DNA from: Pseudomonadota bacterium | GTDB lineage: Bacteria > Pseudomonadota > Gammaproteobacteria > Steroidobacterales > Steroidobacteraceae | Direction: 5' to 3' | Assembly (NCBI GenBank): GCA_023391335.1 | Contig: JAEWBG010000059.1 | Location: forward strand, 3,909-67,908 | DNA length: 64,000 nucleotides | Shown: positions 7,872-15,988 of the stretch, piece after piece | Layout of the letters: every line of letters begins with the position of its first letter | Numbering within the stretch: the stretch's first letter is position 1 | Program-made: the position numbers and the translations under genes | Notes under the pieces: generated by a model | What the model was told of the DNA's origin: nothing | Databases searched by the model: none | What the model saw: the letters and a program-made list of their open reading frames with translations, nothing else

Positions 7872-8975
7872 ATGTTTAGCGAGCTGGACACCCGACACAT
7901 GCGGCGTGCACTCGAGCTTGCCGAGCTCGGGCGCTACTCCTGTCAGCCTAATCCGCGTGTTGGGTGTGTGATTGCGCACGGCGATCAAGTGCTTGGCGAA
8001 GGCAGTCACTTGATCGCCGGTGAAGCTCATGCAGAAGTGAATGCGTTGCGAATGGCGGGAGAGCACGCGCTCGGAGCTACGGCCTACGTCACGCTCGAGC
8101 CGCATTGCTTTCACGGCAAGACACCTCCCTGCACCGACGCGCTGATTCAAGCGGGCGTGAAGCGCGTTGTTTGCGGTGCGCTCGATCCCAATCCGAAAGT
8201 GAGTGGCGAAGGGATCCGACAACTGCAAACCGCAGGAATAGACGTTAGCAGTGGGCTACTGGAAAACGAAGCTCGCGAACTCAACCTCGGCTTCGAAAAA
8301 CGCATGCGCACCGGTCAGCCGCGCGTCATCGTGAAACTGGCGGCGAGTTTGGATGGTCGCACCGCGCTCGCGAATGGCGTCAGCCGCTGGATCACGGGCG
8401 AGGATGCGAGAGCTGATGTGCATCGGCTTCGCGCGGAATGCAGCGCGATCGTAACGGGCGTGAACACAGTGATAGCGGACGATCCGCAACTGAATGTTCG
8501 CGATCCGGCTATCGAGATGCGGGGTCGACAGCCGCTCAAAGTGATCGTCGATTCGAACCTGCGCACACCATCGGCGGCGCGCATTTTCCTCGACGGCTCT
8601 GTATTGATTGCAACAGCACGCGAGCATCTCGACAAAGGCGCTGCATTGCAGGCGCGCGGGGCTGAACTTTTCGGTTCGAAGCTGGATAGTCGCGGGCGAG
8701 TTGATTTGCGTGCGCTCATGGCCGAGCTCGGGCGCCGGCAATGCAACGACGTGTTGATCGAGGCGGGCGCTACGCTCGCCGGATGCGTCATTGAAGAAGG
8801 CGTCGCGGATCTGTTCATCGTTTACCTCGCGCCGCTCGCGCTGGGGGATTCGGCGCGACCACTACTGCATTTGCCACCATTAGCGCGCATGGATGCCGCG
8901 CTACAATTCGAACTGAAGCAGGCCCTGCCGCTTGGGCGGGATTTAAAACTCACATACGTGCCGAAATCTCGGTAG
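7872..8975 (+). CDS. ribD: Riboflavin biosynthesis deaminase/reductase
   Basis: 367 residues with two domains: an N-terminal zinc deaminase (HAEVNAL near residue 54 and PHCFHGKTPPC near 78-88 supply the His and two Cys ligands) and a C-terminal NADPH-dependent reductase (from about 150, VIVKLAASLDGRTAL). It carries out the second and third steps from the GTP-derived pyrimidine toward the ribitylamino-pyrimidine precursor of riboflavin. It starts six bases after nrdR and is followed by ribE after 12 bases, so co-transcription is likely. Confidence 0.97.
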   Translation: MFSELDTRHMRRALELAELGRYSCQPNPRVGCVIAHGDQVLGEGSHLIAGEAHAEVNALRMAGEHALGATAYVTLEPHCFHGKTPPCTDALIQAGVKRVVCGALDPNPKVSGEGIRQLQTAGIDVSSGLLENEARELNLGFEKRMRTGQPRVIVKLAASLDGRTALANGVSRWITGEDARADVHRLRAECSAIVTGVNTVIADDPQLNVRDPAIEMRGRQPLKVIVDSNLRTPSAARIFLDGSVLIATAREHLDKGAALQARGAELFGSKLDSRGRVDLRALMAELGRRQCNDVLIEAGATLAGCVIEEGVADLFIVYLAPLALGDSARPLLHLPPLARMDAALQFELKQALPLGRDLKLTYVPKSR

Positions 8976-8987
8976 CGTCGAGACCCC

Positions 8988-9587
8988 ATGTTCACTGGCA
9001 TCGTTCAGGCCGTTGGCGAGATCCAGGCCATTACTCCTAAGGGCGGCGACGTCGAAATGCTGATCGGCGCGCGCGATCTAGGGCTTGCGAACGTCGCGAT
9101 CGGCGACAGCATCTCGGTGTGCGGTTGTTGTCTGACGGTGACGCGTCTAACTGCGGATAGTTTCTCAGTCGACGTATCGACTGAGACGCTGAACGTGACC
9201 ACGCTCAAATCGTGGCAAACCGGAACACGAGTCAATCTCGAGAAGGCATTGGTGGCGGGCCAAGCGCTCGGTGGGCATTACGTGACAGGTCACGTCGACG
9301 GCGTGGCTCGCGTGATCGAACGGCATGACGATGCGCGATCGGTTCGTGTTCAATTCGAAGTGCCAGTACCGCTTGCAAAGTACATCGCGCGGAAAGGCTC
9401 GGTTTGCATCGATGGCGTGAGTCTTACGGTCAATGACGTGGAAGGAGTGCGCTTTAGCGTCAACCTGATTCCGCACACGCTTGAAGTGACCACGCTGAAT
9501 TCGTATCGCAGCGGCACGCCGGTGAACTTGGAGGTCGACATCATTGCTCGCTACGTCGAGCGTATCGCCGGAGGCGTGCATTCATGA
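8988..9587 (+). CDS. ribE: Riboflavin synthase alpha chain
   Basis: 199 residues made of two internally repeated lumazine-binding domains, the first from MFTGIVQAVGEI and the second from about residue 98. Each ends in a similar segment (VDVSTETLNVTTLKSW and VNLIPHTLEVTTLNSY). It dismutates 6,7-dimethyl-8-ribityllumazine to riboflavin in the cytosol. The 3' end overlaps ribBX by four bases (ATGA), showing translational coupling. E. coli names this gene ribC; ribE is used here in the common operon naming. Confidence 0.96.
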   Translation: MFTGIVQAVGEIQAITPKGGDVEMLIGARDLGLANVAIGDSISVCGCCLTVTRLTADSFSVDVSTETLNVTTLKSWQTGTRVNLEKALVAGQALGGHYVTGHVDGVARVIERHDDARSVRVQFEVPVPLAKYIARKGSVCIDGVSLTVNDVEGVRFSVNLIPHTLEVTTLNSYRSGTPVNLEVDIIARYVERIAGGVHS

Positions 9588-10708
9588 ACTCCACCTCTGG
9601 GCTCAAGCTCAATAGCATCGATGAGATTCTCGCGGACATTCGTGCGGGCCGTATGGTCGTGATCATGGACGACGAAGATCGCGAGAACGAAGGCGATCTC
9701 GTGATGGCTGCGGAGTTCGCACGCGCTCAAGACATCAACTTCATGGCGAAATACGGTCGCGGATTGATTTGTTTGACGCTCACGCGAGAACGTTGCCGCC
9801 AACTGCGGTTGCCTTTGATGGTCGGCGACACGGATCTCGATCACCGCACGAACTTCACGGTTTCGATCGAGGCGGCCGAAGGGGTGACGACCGGAATCTC
9901 GGCACATGACCGCGCGCAGACGATCCGTGCTGCAGTTCGGCGGAATGCCCAGCCCGAAGACCTACGGCAGCCCGGCCATATATTTCCGTTGATGGCGCAA
10001 CCGGGTGGCGTACTCGCGCGCGCAGGTCACACCGAAGCGGGATGCGATCTCGCACGCTTGGCCGGCCTTGAGCCCGCGGCCGTCATTGTCGAGATCCTCA
10101 ATGAAGACGGCACGATGGCGCGTCGTCCCGATCTTGAAACCTTCGCGCGGCAACATCAATTGAAGATCGGGACGATCGCGGATTTGATCCGTTATCGACT
10201 CGAGAAGGATCGCTCGATCGAGCGTATCGACGAACAAGAAGTGGCAACGGAATTCGGACGATTCCGTATGTACTCGTACGAGGATCACGTCAATCGAACC
10301 GTGCATCTCGCGTTGGTGCGCGGCGACTTGCGCGGCCCAGATGCTCCGCTCGTGCGCGTGCATCTTCGCGATACCTTGCGCGATGTGGTCGGGATTCAAG
10401 ACGACAAGCTCGGGTTGCCGTTGCGCGCTGCATTGAAGCGTATTTCGCAAGAGCAGCACGGGGCGGTTGTGATCCTGCGCCCGGAGGAATCACCTCGCGA
10501 TCTCGTAGAAGCCGTCCAAACGATCCATGCCAATCATCAAGCCGAGCCGCCCCGGCCGATTTCGGGAGCGACCGTCCTGCGAACCTACGGCATCGGCGCG
10601 CAGATCCTGCGCGACCTTGGCGTCAAACGCATGCGAGTCCTGTCCGCGCCGAAGCAGATGCATGGCCTGTCGGGGTTCGATCTGGAAGTTGTGGAGTATG
10701 TGAGTTAG
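9584..10708 (+). CDS. ribB: 3,4-dihydroxy-2-butanone-4-phosphate synthase with degenerate GTP cyclohydrolase II domain (RibBX type)
   Basis: 374 residues. The N-terminal domain (to about residue 205) keeps the DHBP synthase motifs [10 protein letters not shown] and [14 protein letters not shown], so it should make the four-carbon unit of riboflavin. The C-terminal domain has the GTP cyclohydrolase II fold, but the zinc-binding and catalytic segment that normally has three cysteines reads [16 protein letters not shown] and has none. It therefore cannot be an active RibA. This matches the RibBX variant known in Proteobacteria, so a separate ribA must exist outside the window. It overlaps ribE by four bases. 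An ACGGAG inverted array follows the stop. Confidence 0.93.
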   Translation: MNSTSGLKLNSIDEILADIRAGRMVVIMDDEDRENEGDLVMAAEFARAQDINFMAKYGRGLICLTLTRERCRQLRLPLMVGDTDLDHRTNFTVSIEAAEGVTTGISAHDRAQTIRAAVRRNAQPEDLRQPGHIFPLMAQPGGVLARAGHTEAGCDLARLAGLEPAAVIVEILNEDGTMARRPDLETFARQHQLKIGTIADLIRYRLEKDRSIERIDEQEVATEFGRFRMYSYEDHVNRTVHLALVRGDLRGPDAPLVRVHLRDTLRDVVGIQDDKLGLPLRAALKRISQEQHGAVVILRPEESPRDLVEAVQTIHANHQAEPPRPISGATVLRTYGIGAQILRDLGVKRMRVLSAPKQMHGLSGFDLEVVEYVS

Positions 10709-10710
10709 GA

Positions 10711-10867
10711 GAAGAGTCTCCACGGAGCACACGGAGGGCACGGAGCGGAAATGCAAAAGGAAGCCGTTGTGACGGCAAATTCGATTTTGCGCTCCATTGA
10801 TGGGGAAACTTCAAGCGATTCCCAATACTCATCTCCGTGTTCTTGTGATCTCTGTGCAGATATCTTC
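10711..10867. repeat. Inverted pair of CACGGAG arrays
   Basis: The left arm at about 10711-10746 (GAAGAGTCTC, then CACGGAGCA, CACGGAGGG, CACGGAG) faces a more diverged right arm at about 10831-10867 that contains CTCCGTGTTC and CTCTGTGC. About 84 bp lies between them. The pair occupies the ribBX-ribH gap. Confidence 0.8.
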
Positions 10868-10925
10868 CGGTTCTTAGGTGCGAAGGTCGTCTAGGCGGCT
10901 ATACTTCCCGCCCCGAATTCCACCC

Positions 10926-11414
10926 ATGCCCGTGACAATGGACTCCATCAAGACGATCGAAGGCGATCTGCAATGCCGCGAGCTGCGCTTTGCCATTCTG
11001 GCGTCGCGCTTCAATGACTTCATCGTCGATCAACTGGTTCGTGGGGCCGTAGACGCATTGCGTCGCCATGGAGCCAGCGACAAGCAGATCGAAATCGTGC
11101 GGGCGCCGGGTGCGTACGACCTGCCGGTTGTGGCTCGTAAGTTGGCATTGAGCAAGCGCTACGACGCGATCATCGCGCTGGGGGCCGTAATCAAAGGTGC
11201 GACGGCGCACTTCGACTACGTCGCGGGCGAATGTTCGAGCGGTCTGGCGCGCGTTGCGAACGACACCGGCATCCCTGTTGCGTTCGGTGTTCTGACGACA
11301 GACACAATCGAGCAGGCGATCGAGCGGGCAGGTACCAAGGCGGGAAACAAAGGCGTCGACGCGGCGGTTACTGCGATCGAACTCGCCAATCTGCTGCGTC
11401 GAATTGAGATCTGA
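10926..11414 (+). CDS. ribH: 6,7-dimethyl-8-ribityllumazine synthase
   Basis: 162 residues. Condenses the ribitylamino-pyrimidine with dihydroxybutanone phosphate; the enzyme usually forms large symmetric shells. The conserved stretches [16 protein letters not shown] and [14 protein letters not shown], with the catalytic histidine in the last, are intact. ATG at 10926 or 10938 could be the start; neither has a good Shine-Dalgarno. The gene is separated from ribBX by 217 bp with an inverted array, so it may have its own promoter; a TATACT sits about 20 bp upstream. nusB follows after about 30 bp. Confidence 0.96.
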   Translation: MPVTMDSIKTIEGDLQCRELRFAILASRFNDFIVDQLVRGAVDALRRHGASDKQIEIVRAPGAYDLPVVARKLALSKRYDAIIALGAVIKGATAHFDYVAGECSSGLARVANDTGIPVAFGVLTTDTIEQAIERAGTKAGNKGVDAAVTAIELANLLRRIEI

Positions 11415-11445
11415 TGGCTGCGGCCCTCGGATGTTTTGAGTGCAA

Positions 11446-11910
11446 ATGTCGCAAGAATCTACTTCCAACGTACCTCCGAAATCCGCGCGCGGCTCACGTG
11501 CGCGATCGATTGCTCGCAAGCTCGCGATGCAGGCGCTGTATCAATGGCAACTGACCGGGCAAACCCCTGCCGAACTCAGAAACCAATACTTAGAAGATGA
11601 AGGGTCGGCAGGTGTGGATCGAGATCACTTCGCTGAACTCGTGAATGGCTGTATCGAAAAACAAAAAGCGATCAAAGACGGCTTGAGTGCGTTCTTGGAT
11701 CGCCCGGTCGAACAGCTCGATCCGATCGAGACCGCAGTGCTCATGGTTGGCATGTACGAGCTCAAGCATCGCATCGATGTGCCGTATCGCGTGGTAATCA
11801 ACGAAGCCGTCGATCTGACGAAACGCTTCGGTGCGACGGATGCACATAAGTATGTAAACGCCGTGCTCGACCGGGCGGCTCGCGAGTTGAGGGCGATCGA
11901 ACGTCAATAG
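11446..11910 (+). CDS. nusB: Transcription antitermination protein NusB
   Basis: 154 residues, all-helical. With NusE (S10) it binds boxA RNA and supports antitermination on rRNA operons. Family features include ARKLAMQALYQWQLTGQ near the N-terminus and VINEAVDLTKRFG with KYVNAVLDR at the C-terminus. ATG at 11446 is preferred over GTG two codons earlier. ribH upstream and thiL-pgpA downstream reproduce the usual gammaproteobacterial order. Confidence 0.95.
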   Translation: MSQESTSNVPPKSARGSRARSIARKLAMQALYQWQLTGQTPAELRNQYLEDEGSAGVDRDHFAELVNGCIEKQKAIKDGLSAFLDRPVEQLDPIETAVLMVGMYELKHRIDVPYRVVINEAVDLTKRFGATDAHKYVNAVLDRAARELRAIERQ

Positions 11911-11990
11911 TCGATTGCCTTCGGCGCCTGCGAAAAGAGGTCAAGGCTGTCGCGCTCGTTTCGGATCTGTTGGTGCGCTTGCGCTCTAAC

Positions 11991-12020
11991 CATTCGCTAT
12001 CCGCAATCCGCTATTCACTC
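11991..12020. repeat. Single GGATAGC/TAGTGAC-type arm
   Basis: On the minus strand this reads as degenerate GAATAGC-GGATTGC-GGATAGC heptamers. It has right-arm orientation and ends 11 bp before the thiL ATG. No matching left arm follows the nusB stop. Confidence 0.6.
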
Positions 12021-12031
12021 AGGTAAGCAGC

Positions 12032-12991
12032 ATGCCCCTCGGCGAATTCGAGATCATCGCGCGCTACTTCAAGAAGCCAACGTCAGGCGACGTCTTGCTG
12101 GGCATCGGCGATGACGCCGCGGTGGTTTCGATCCCCTCGAGTCAGCGACTGGTCGTCGCTGTCGATACCATCGTCGAAGGCGTTCACTTTCCGGTTGGCA
12201 CCGATGCCGCTGACGTGGGTTACCGCGCGCTGGCGGTGAACTTGAGCGACCTTGCTGCGATGGGATCGGTGCCGAAATGGATGACCCTCTCGCTCAGTCT
12301 CCCGGACAATGATGCGCAATGGCTAGACGGCTTTGCGTCCGGATTGTTCGATCTCGCACGCAAATTCAATGTGCAATTGATCGGCGGTGACACGGTTCGT
12401 GGGCCGCTCGTTGTGACCATCCAAATTGCCGGGTGGGTGGAGAGCAATCGTTGGTTGACTCGATCGGGTGCACAAGTGGGCGATCTGATCTTCGTCTCGG
12501 GCCACGTTGGCGATGCTGCAGGCGGACTCGCGGCGATTCAGCAAGCGATGCCGGAGGTCGAGTCGACCCGCTACTTGAAGCAACGATTCTTGCGTCCCGA
12601 GCCTCGCATCTCCTTGGGCAGGACGTTGCGAGACTTTGCGAGCGCTTGCATGGATATCTCGGATGGGCTGCTCACGGATCTCGACAAGCTTTGCACCGCA
12701 AGCGGTGTAGGGGCTGAGATCGATGCCGATCGCTTGCCGCTGTCCTCGCAGCTTCGCGATGCTTTCGACATGGAGCGGGTTTTATCTTTTGCGCTCGCGG
12801 GGGGCGATGATTACGAGCTGCTGTTCACTTCTCACGCAGCGGATCAGTCTCGACTGCAGAACCTAAAAATACCGGTGACGCAAATCGGCAGGATCACGGC
12901 GGATCGAACCGTTCGATGCGTGCGGAGCGGCAAGGAGTTCGATCCCAATACGCGCGGCTACGATCACTTCAAACCAGGTGCGAAGCGATGA
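12032..12991 (+). CDS. thiL: Thiamine-monophosphate kinase
   Basis: 319 residues of the PurM/ThiL ATP-binding superfamily. Phosphorylates thiamine monophosphate to thiamine diphosphate. The metal-binding GIGDDAAVV near residue 25, DTIVEGVHF near 50 and GGDTVRG near 118 are all present, as is the later MDISDGLLTDL. The start MPLGEFEII is preceded by CAGGTAAG. The stop overlaps the pgpA start by four bases (ATGA). The enzyme serves TPP users such as Dxs in this window. Confidence 0.96.
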   Translation: MPLGEFEIIARYFKKPTSGDVLLGIGDDAAVVSIPSSQRLVVAVDTIVEGVHFPVGTDAADVGYRALAVNLSDLAAMGSVPKWMTLSLSLPDNDAQWLDGFASGLFDLARKFNVQLIGGDTVRGPLVVTIQIAGWVESNRWLTRSGAQVGDLIFVSGHVGDAAGGLAAIQQAMPEVESTRYLKQRFLRPEPRISLGRTLRDFASACMDISDGLLTDLDKLCTASGVGAEIDADRLPLSSQLRDAFDMERVLSFALAGGDDYELLFTSHAADQSRLQNLKIPVTQIGRITADRTVRCVRSGKEFDPNTRGYDHFKPGAKR

Positions 12992-13464
12992 AGTGGTCTG
13001 CCGATCCGTCGATACTGCGTCAACCGGTGCACCTTTTCGCATTCGGATTCGGCGCGGGATTGAGTCCCAAAGCTCCGGGCACGTTCGGTACATTGATCGC
13101 CATTCCGATCGTCATCGTGGCGATGCATTTCGGTTGGATGACGCATTTGGCCTTCACGCTGATTGCGTGTCTTGCCGGAATCTACATTTGCGGCGAGTCA
13201 GCTAGGCGTCTGGGGGTCCACGATCATTCCGGCATCGTGTGGGATGAGATCACCGGATATTCCGTGACGATGTTGGCAGCTCCAGCAAATTGGTACTGGT
13301 TGCTGGGCGGATTCGCGCTGTTCCGGTTCTTCGACATCGTCAAGCCCTGGCCGATCCGGGAGGCCGATCACAGTCTCTCCGGCGGGCTGGGAATTATGCT
13401 GGATGACATCATTGCAGGTGTTTTCGCTGGTGCGATCTTGCTTGCGGTGAAGTTACTCATCTGA
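12988..13464 (+). CDS. pgpA: Phosphatidylglycerophosphatase A
   Basis: 158 residues with about four membrane segments. Dephosphorylates phosphatidylglycerophosphate at the inner membrane to make phosphatidylglycerol. The PgpA hallmarks GLSPKAPGTFGTL near residue 25 and VWDEITGY near 83 are present, as is FFDIVKPWPI. The start ATG overlaps the thiL stop. Psd, another phospholipid enzyme, is elsewhere in the window. The kinase gene follows after 20 bp on the same strand and may be co-transcribed. Confidence 0.95.
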   Translation: MKWSADPSILRQPVHLFAFGFGAGLSPKAPGTFGTLIAIPIVIVAMHFGWMTHLAFTLIACLAGIYICGESARRLGVHDHSGIVWDEITGYSVTMLAAPANWYWLLGGFALFRFFDIVKPWPIREADHSLSGGLGIMLDDIIAGVFAGAILLAVKLLI

Positions 13465-13484
13465 CGCTTGATAACCAAAAGCCT

Positions 13485-14792
13485 GTGAACTCAACGAGCG
13501 CCCCGACCGTTCAGCGCAGCGCACCGACGCGCGATTCGCGTATTCCGGAACGCATCGGCAAATACGTCATCGTCAAGGAAGTGGGGCGCGGCAGCACGGG
13601 CGTCGTCTATCTTTCGCACGATCCGTACTATCGCCGCGACGTCGCCATCAAGGTCTACAACCTCGAATCGCACGACGAAGACCGCGCGCGCGTCACGCAC
13701 AAAATGTTTCTTTCGGAAGCGCACATGGTCGGCATGCTGCAGCATCCGAACATCCTTCCTATCTACGATGCGGGCGAGGAGAACGGTCACTACTACATCG
13801 TCACCGAACACGTTCACGGCGCGCGCACGCTATCGGCGTACTGCAAGCCCGACAACCTGCTGCCTGTCGATGATGTCGTGGAGATCATGTACAAGTGCGC
13901 GAAGGCGTTGCACTACGCGCACAGTCGTGGCGTGATCCATCGCGATATCAAACCGTCGAACTTGATGCTCACGCAGGCCAATGACGTTCGCATCATCGAT
14001 TTCGGTATCGCGTTGGTTCAAGACTCGGAGATCTCTCGTATCGACGGCATCGCCGGCAGCCCTTCGTACATGTCGCCGGAGCAGGTGCAATCGCTCGATA
14101 TCACGAATCGCTCCGATCTGTATTCGCTCGGTGCAGTGATGTACGAGATGCTCACCGGGTACCGACCATTCCGCGGCGGCAATCTTTCGAAGCTGCTGCA
14201 TCAGATTGTTTACGCGACGCCTCAACCGATTCACGTGCTGCGTCCGGACATTCCAGAGGTACTGGAGAACACCGTAGCCAAGGCGCTGCAGAAGGACCCG
14301 GCAAAGCGTTATCGCAACGGCTTAGAACTCGCGGCGGATCTGACTCGCGTGCACCAGACGATCCGCGACGGCTCGTCGAAGATCGACAAGCAAGAGCAAT
14401 TCTCGATCCTACGCACGCTCAAGTTCTTCCATGACTTCTCGCAAGCCGAGATTCTCGAAGTGCTGCGCGCGAGCACTTGGCAGGATTACGAAGAAGGCGA
14501 GGAGATCGTCAAAGAAGGCGAGATGGACGATCGCTTCTACGTGATTGTCTCAGGCAGCGTCGCCGTGATGCGCAACGGCAAAGCGGTCGGCCAGCTGGAT
14601 GAAGGCGACTGCTTCGGTGAAACCAGCTACGTTCGCGGCGCGAAACGCTTGGCGACGATCAAGGCACTCTCCGCAGTGACCTTGATGAAGGTCAGCTCGA
14701 CGCTGCTGGAGCAGGGTTCTGCTGCGTGTCAGTTGCGATTCAACAAAGTCTTCTTGCGCAGCTTGATCAGCCGCTTGCAGAGCGTCAGCTGA
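13485..14792 (+). CDS. Serine/threonine protein kinase with C-terminal cyclic-nucleotide-binding domain
   Basis: 435 residues, no membrane segment. The kinase domain (about 26-285) has a glycine loop (35-40, GRGSTG), VAIK Lys56, catalytic HRD at 152-154 and DFG at 172-174, then SPSYMSPEQ, so it should be active. The tail (about 315-425) is a cNMP-binding domain; its phosphate-binding cassette FGETSYVRGAKRLAT keeps the conserved Glu and Arg. The layout suggests a cytosolic kinase gated by cAMP, cGMP or a similar ligand. The start is GTG at 13485 with no clear Shine-Dalgarno. Targets are unknown. Its tandem neighbour is pgpA, and folE2 is convergent. Confidence 0.9.
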   Translation: MNSTSAPTVQRSAPTRDSRIPERIGKYVIVKEVGRGSTGVVYLSHDPYYRRDVAIKVYNLESHDEDRARVTHKMFLSEAHMVGMLQHPNILPIYDAGEENGHYYIVTEHVHGARTLSAYCKPDNLLPVDDVVEIMYKCAKALHYAHSRGVIHRDIKPSNLMLTQANDVRIIDFGIALVQDSEISRIDGIAGSPSYMSPEQVQSLDITNRSDLYSLGAVMYEMLTGYRPFRGGNLSKLLHQIVYATPQPIHVLRPDIPEVLENTVAKALQKDPAKRYRNGLELAADLTRVHQTIRDGSSKIDKQEQFSILRTLKFFHDFSQAEILEVLRASTWQDYEEGEEIVKEGEMDDRFYVIVSGSVAVMRNGKAVGQLDEGDCFGETSYVRGAKRLATIKALSAVTLMKVSSTLLEQGSAACQLRFNKVFLRSLISRLQSVS

Positions 14793-14824
14793 CGCATAGC
14801 GCGCGAAGCGAGACTAAGATTTCG

Positions 14825-14886
14825 GACGCAACACAAGGAACGCAAAGAACAAGAAAAATAGCCGCAGAGAACGCAAAAAAGAAATC
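14825..14886. repeat. GAACGCAAA-type array
   Basis: Contains ACGCAACACAAGG, AACGCAAAGAAC and GCAGAGAACGCAAA words, the same family as the inner arms at 161-174 and 26624-26647. No facing arm of the same word occurs before folE2; the other side of the gap carries a TAGTGAC-type arm instead. The remaining bases between 14887 and 15019 show nothing recognisable. Confidence 0.7.
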
Positions 14887-15046
14887 CAAGGTGCGTTCTG
14901 CCCGATTCGTCGAAGCTCGTGTCTACATGAGTAGTGCGCTTGCTTCCCGAATCGATGACGGCCGGTCCTCGTCAGGGTGACAAGCTTGGTGTTGGCACAC
15001 GGGGGGCCTCGAATTCACACTGTCAACCGTGACCCGTGACCTCTTG

Positions 15047-15075
15047 CTAGTCACTAGTCACTAGTCACCAGTCAC
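15047..15075. repeat. TAGTGAC array overlapping the folE2 stop
   Basis: Four TAGTCAC-type units on the plus strand, which read CTGGTGAC-TAGTGAC-TAGTGAC from the folE2 side. The folE2 TGA at 15072-15074 is part of the array. Looser GTGACC words lie just upstream at 15028-15040. Confidence 0.85.
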
Positions 15076-15887
15076 TTCTCTTTCTCTATCAATGCATACG
15101 CCGAGTGATTGTGGATCGACTCGAAGTTCTCCGCTTCGACGACATAAGCGCGCACGCGAGGTTCATTGTTGAGGCGGACAGCGACGTCGCGGACAATGTC
15201 TTCGACGAACTTCGGATTGTCGTAGGCGCGCTCGGTCACGTACTTCTCGTCGGGGCGCTTGAGAATCCCGTACACCTCGCAGGAAGCTTCGTCTTCTGCG
15301 ATATCGATGAGTTCTTCCAGCCACATGTGGCCGTCGATGCGCGCCTTGATCGTGATATGCGAGCGCTGGTTGTGAGCACCGTAATCAGAGATGCGCTTCG
15401 AGCACGGGCACAAGCTGGTCGCGGCGACGACGACTTTGATCCAAAGCTCCGACTCCCCGTTGTGCAGTTCGCCGATCAGTGAGGCCTGATAGTTCATCAA
15501 GCTCTCCACGCCCGAGACGGGCGCCTTCTTCATCACGAAAAACGGAAATTCCATTTCGATGTGGCCGGACTTCGCGTCCAGCTTCTCGGTCATTTCAGCG
15601 AGGATGTCGCGAAACGACTCGACGGATATCTCACGTTCGTTGCGATGTAGCACTTCGACAAAGCGCGACATGTGCGTGCCTTTGAAGTCATGAGGCAGCG
15701 CGACGTACATATTGAAGTTCGCGATCGTGTGCTGCTCGCCGCTAGCGCGATCTTTCACCCGTACCGGATGGTAGACATCTTTGATTCCAACCTTATTGAT
15801 CGGAATCCGGCGCGAATCGGCGCGGCTCTGCACATCTTCGATGACAGAGGCGGCGGATTTATTGAGTGTGTCTGAAGAGCTGGCCAT
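15072..15887 (-). CDS. folE2: GTP cyclohydrolase FolE2 (type IB)
   Basis: 271 residues. Converts GTP to dihydroneopterin triphosphate, the first step of folate synthesis, without the strict zinc need of FolE. The catalytic cysteine is in [10 protein letters not shown] near residue 159, followed by GAHNQRSH. The family is otherwise recognised by [11 protein letters not shown] and [15 protein letters not shown]. The stop codon lies in a TAGTGAC array that continues past the gene. Whether a classical folE also exists cannot be told here. dxs lies upstream after 101 bp on the same strand. Confidence 0.95.
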   Translation of the reverse strand: MASSSDTLNKSAASVIEDVQSRADSRRIPINKVGIKDVYHPVRVKDRASGEQHTIANFNMYVALPHDFKGTHMSRFVEVLHRNEREISVESFRDILAEMTEKLDAKSGHIEMEFPFFVMKKAPVSGVESLMNYQASLIGELHNGESELWIKVVVAATSLCPCSKRISDYGAHNQRSHITIKARIDGHMWLEELIDIAEDEASCEVYGILKRPDEKYVTERAYDNPKFVEDIVRDVAVRLNNEPRVRAYVVEAENFESIHNHSAYALIEKEK

Positions 15888-15988
15888 AACAGAGGGCGGA
15901 TTGGGGTCGCCCGGCGGTAATCAAGTGCGGCGCAGTATAAGCGAAGGCCCCGGCGTGCGCCGGGTGCGGCGGGGAAAGAGTGAATTTC

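Noticed and set aside
9584..10708. Bifunctional RibBA with active GTP cyclohydrolase II
   Set aside because: All zinc-binding cysteines of the cyclohydrolase II domain are absent.
10709..10925. FMN riboswitch in the ribBX-ribH gap
   Set aside because: The conserved RFN boxes are not visible; the gap is occupied by a CACGGAG inverted array.
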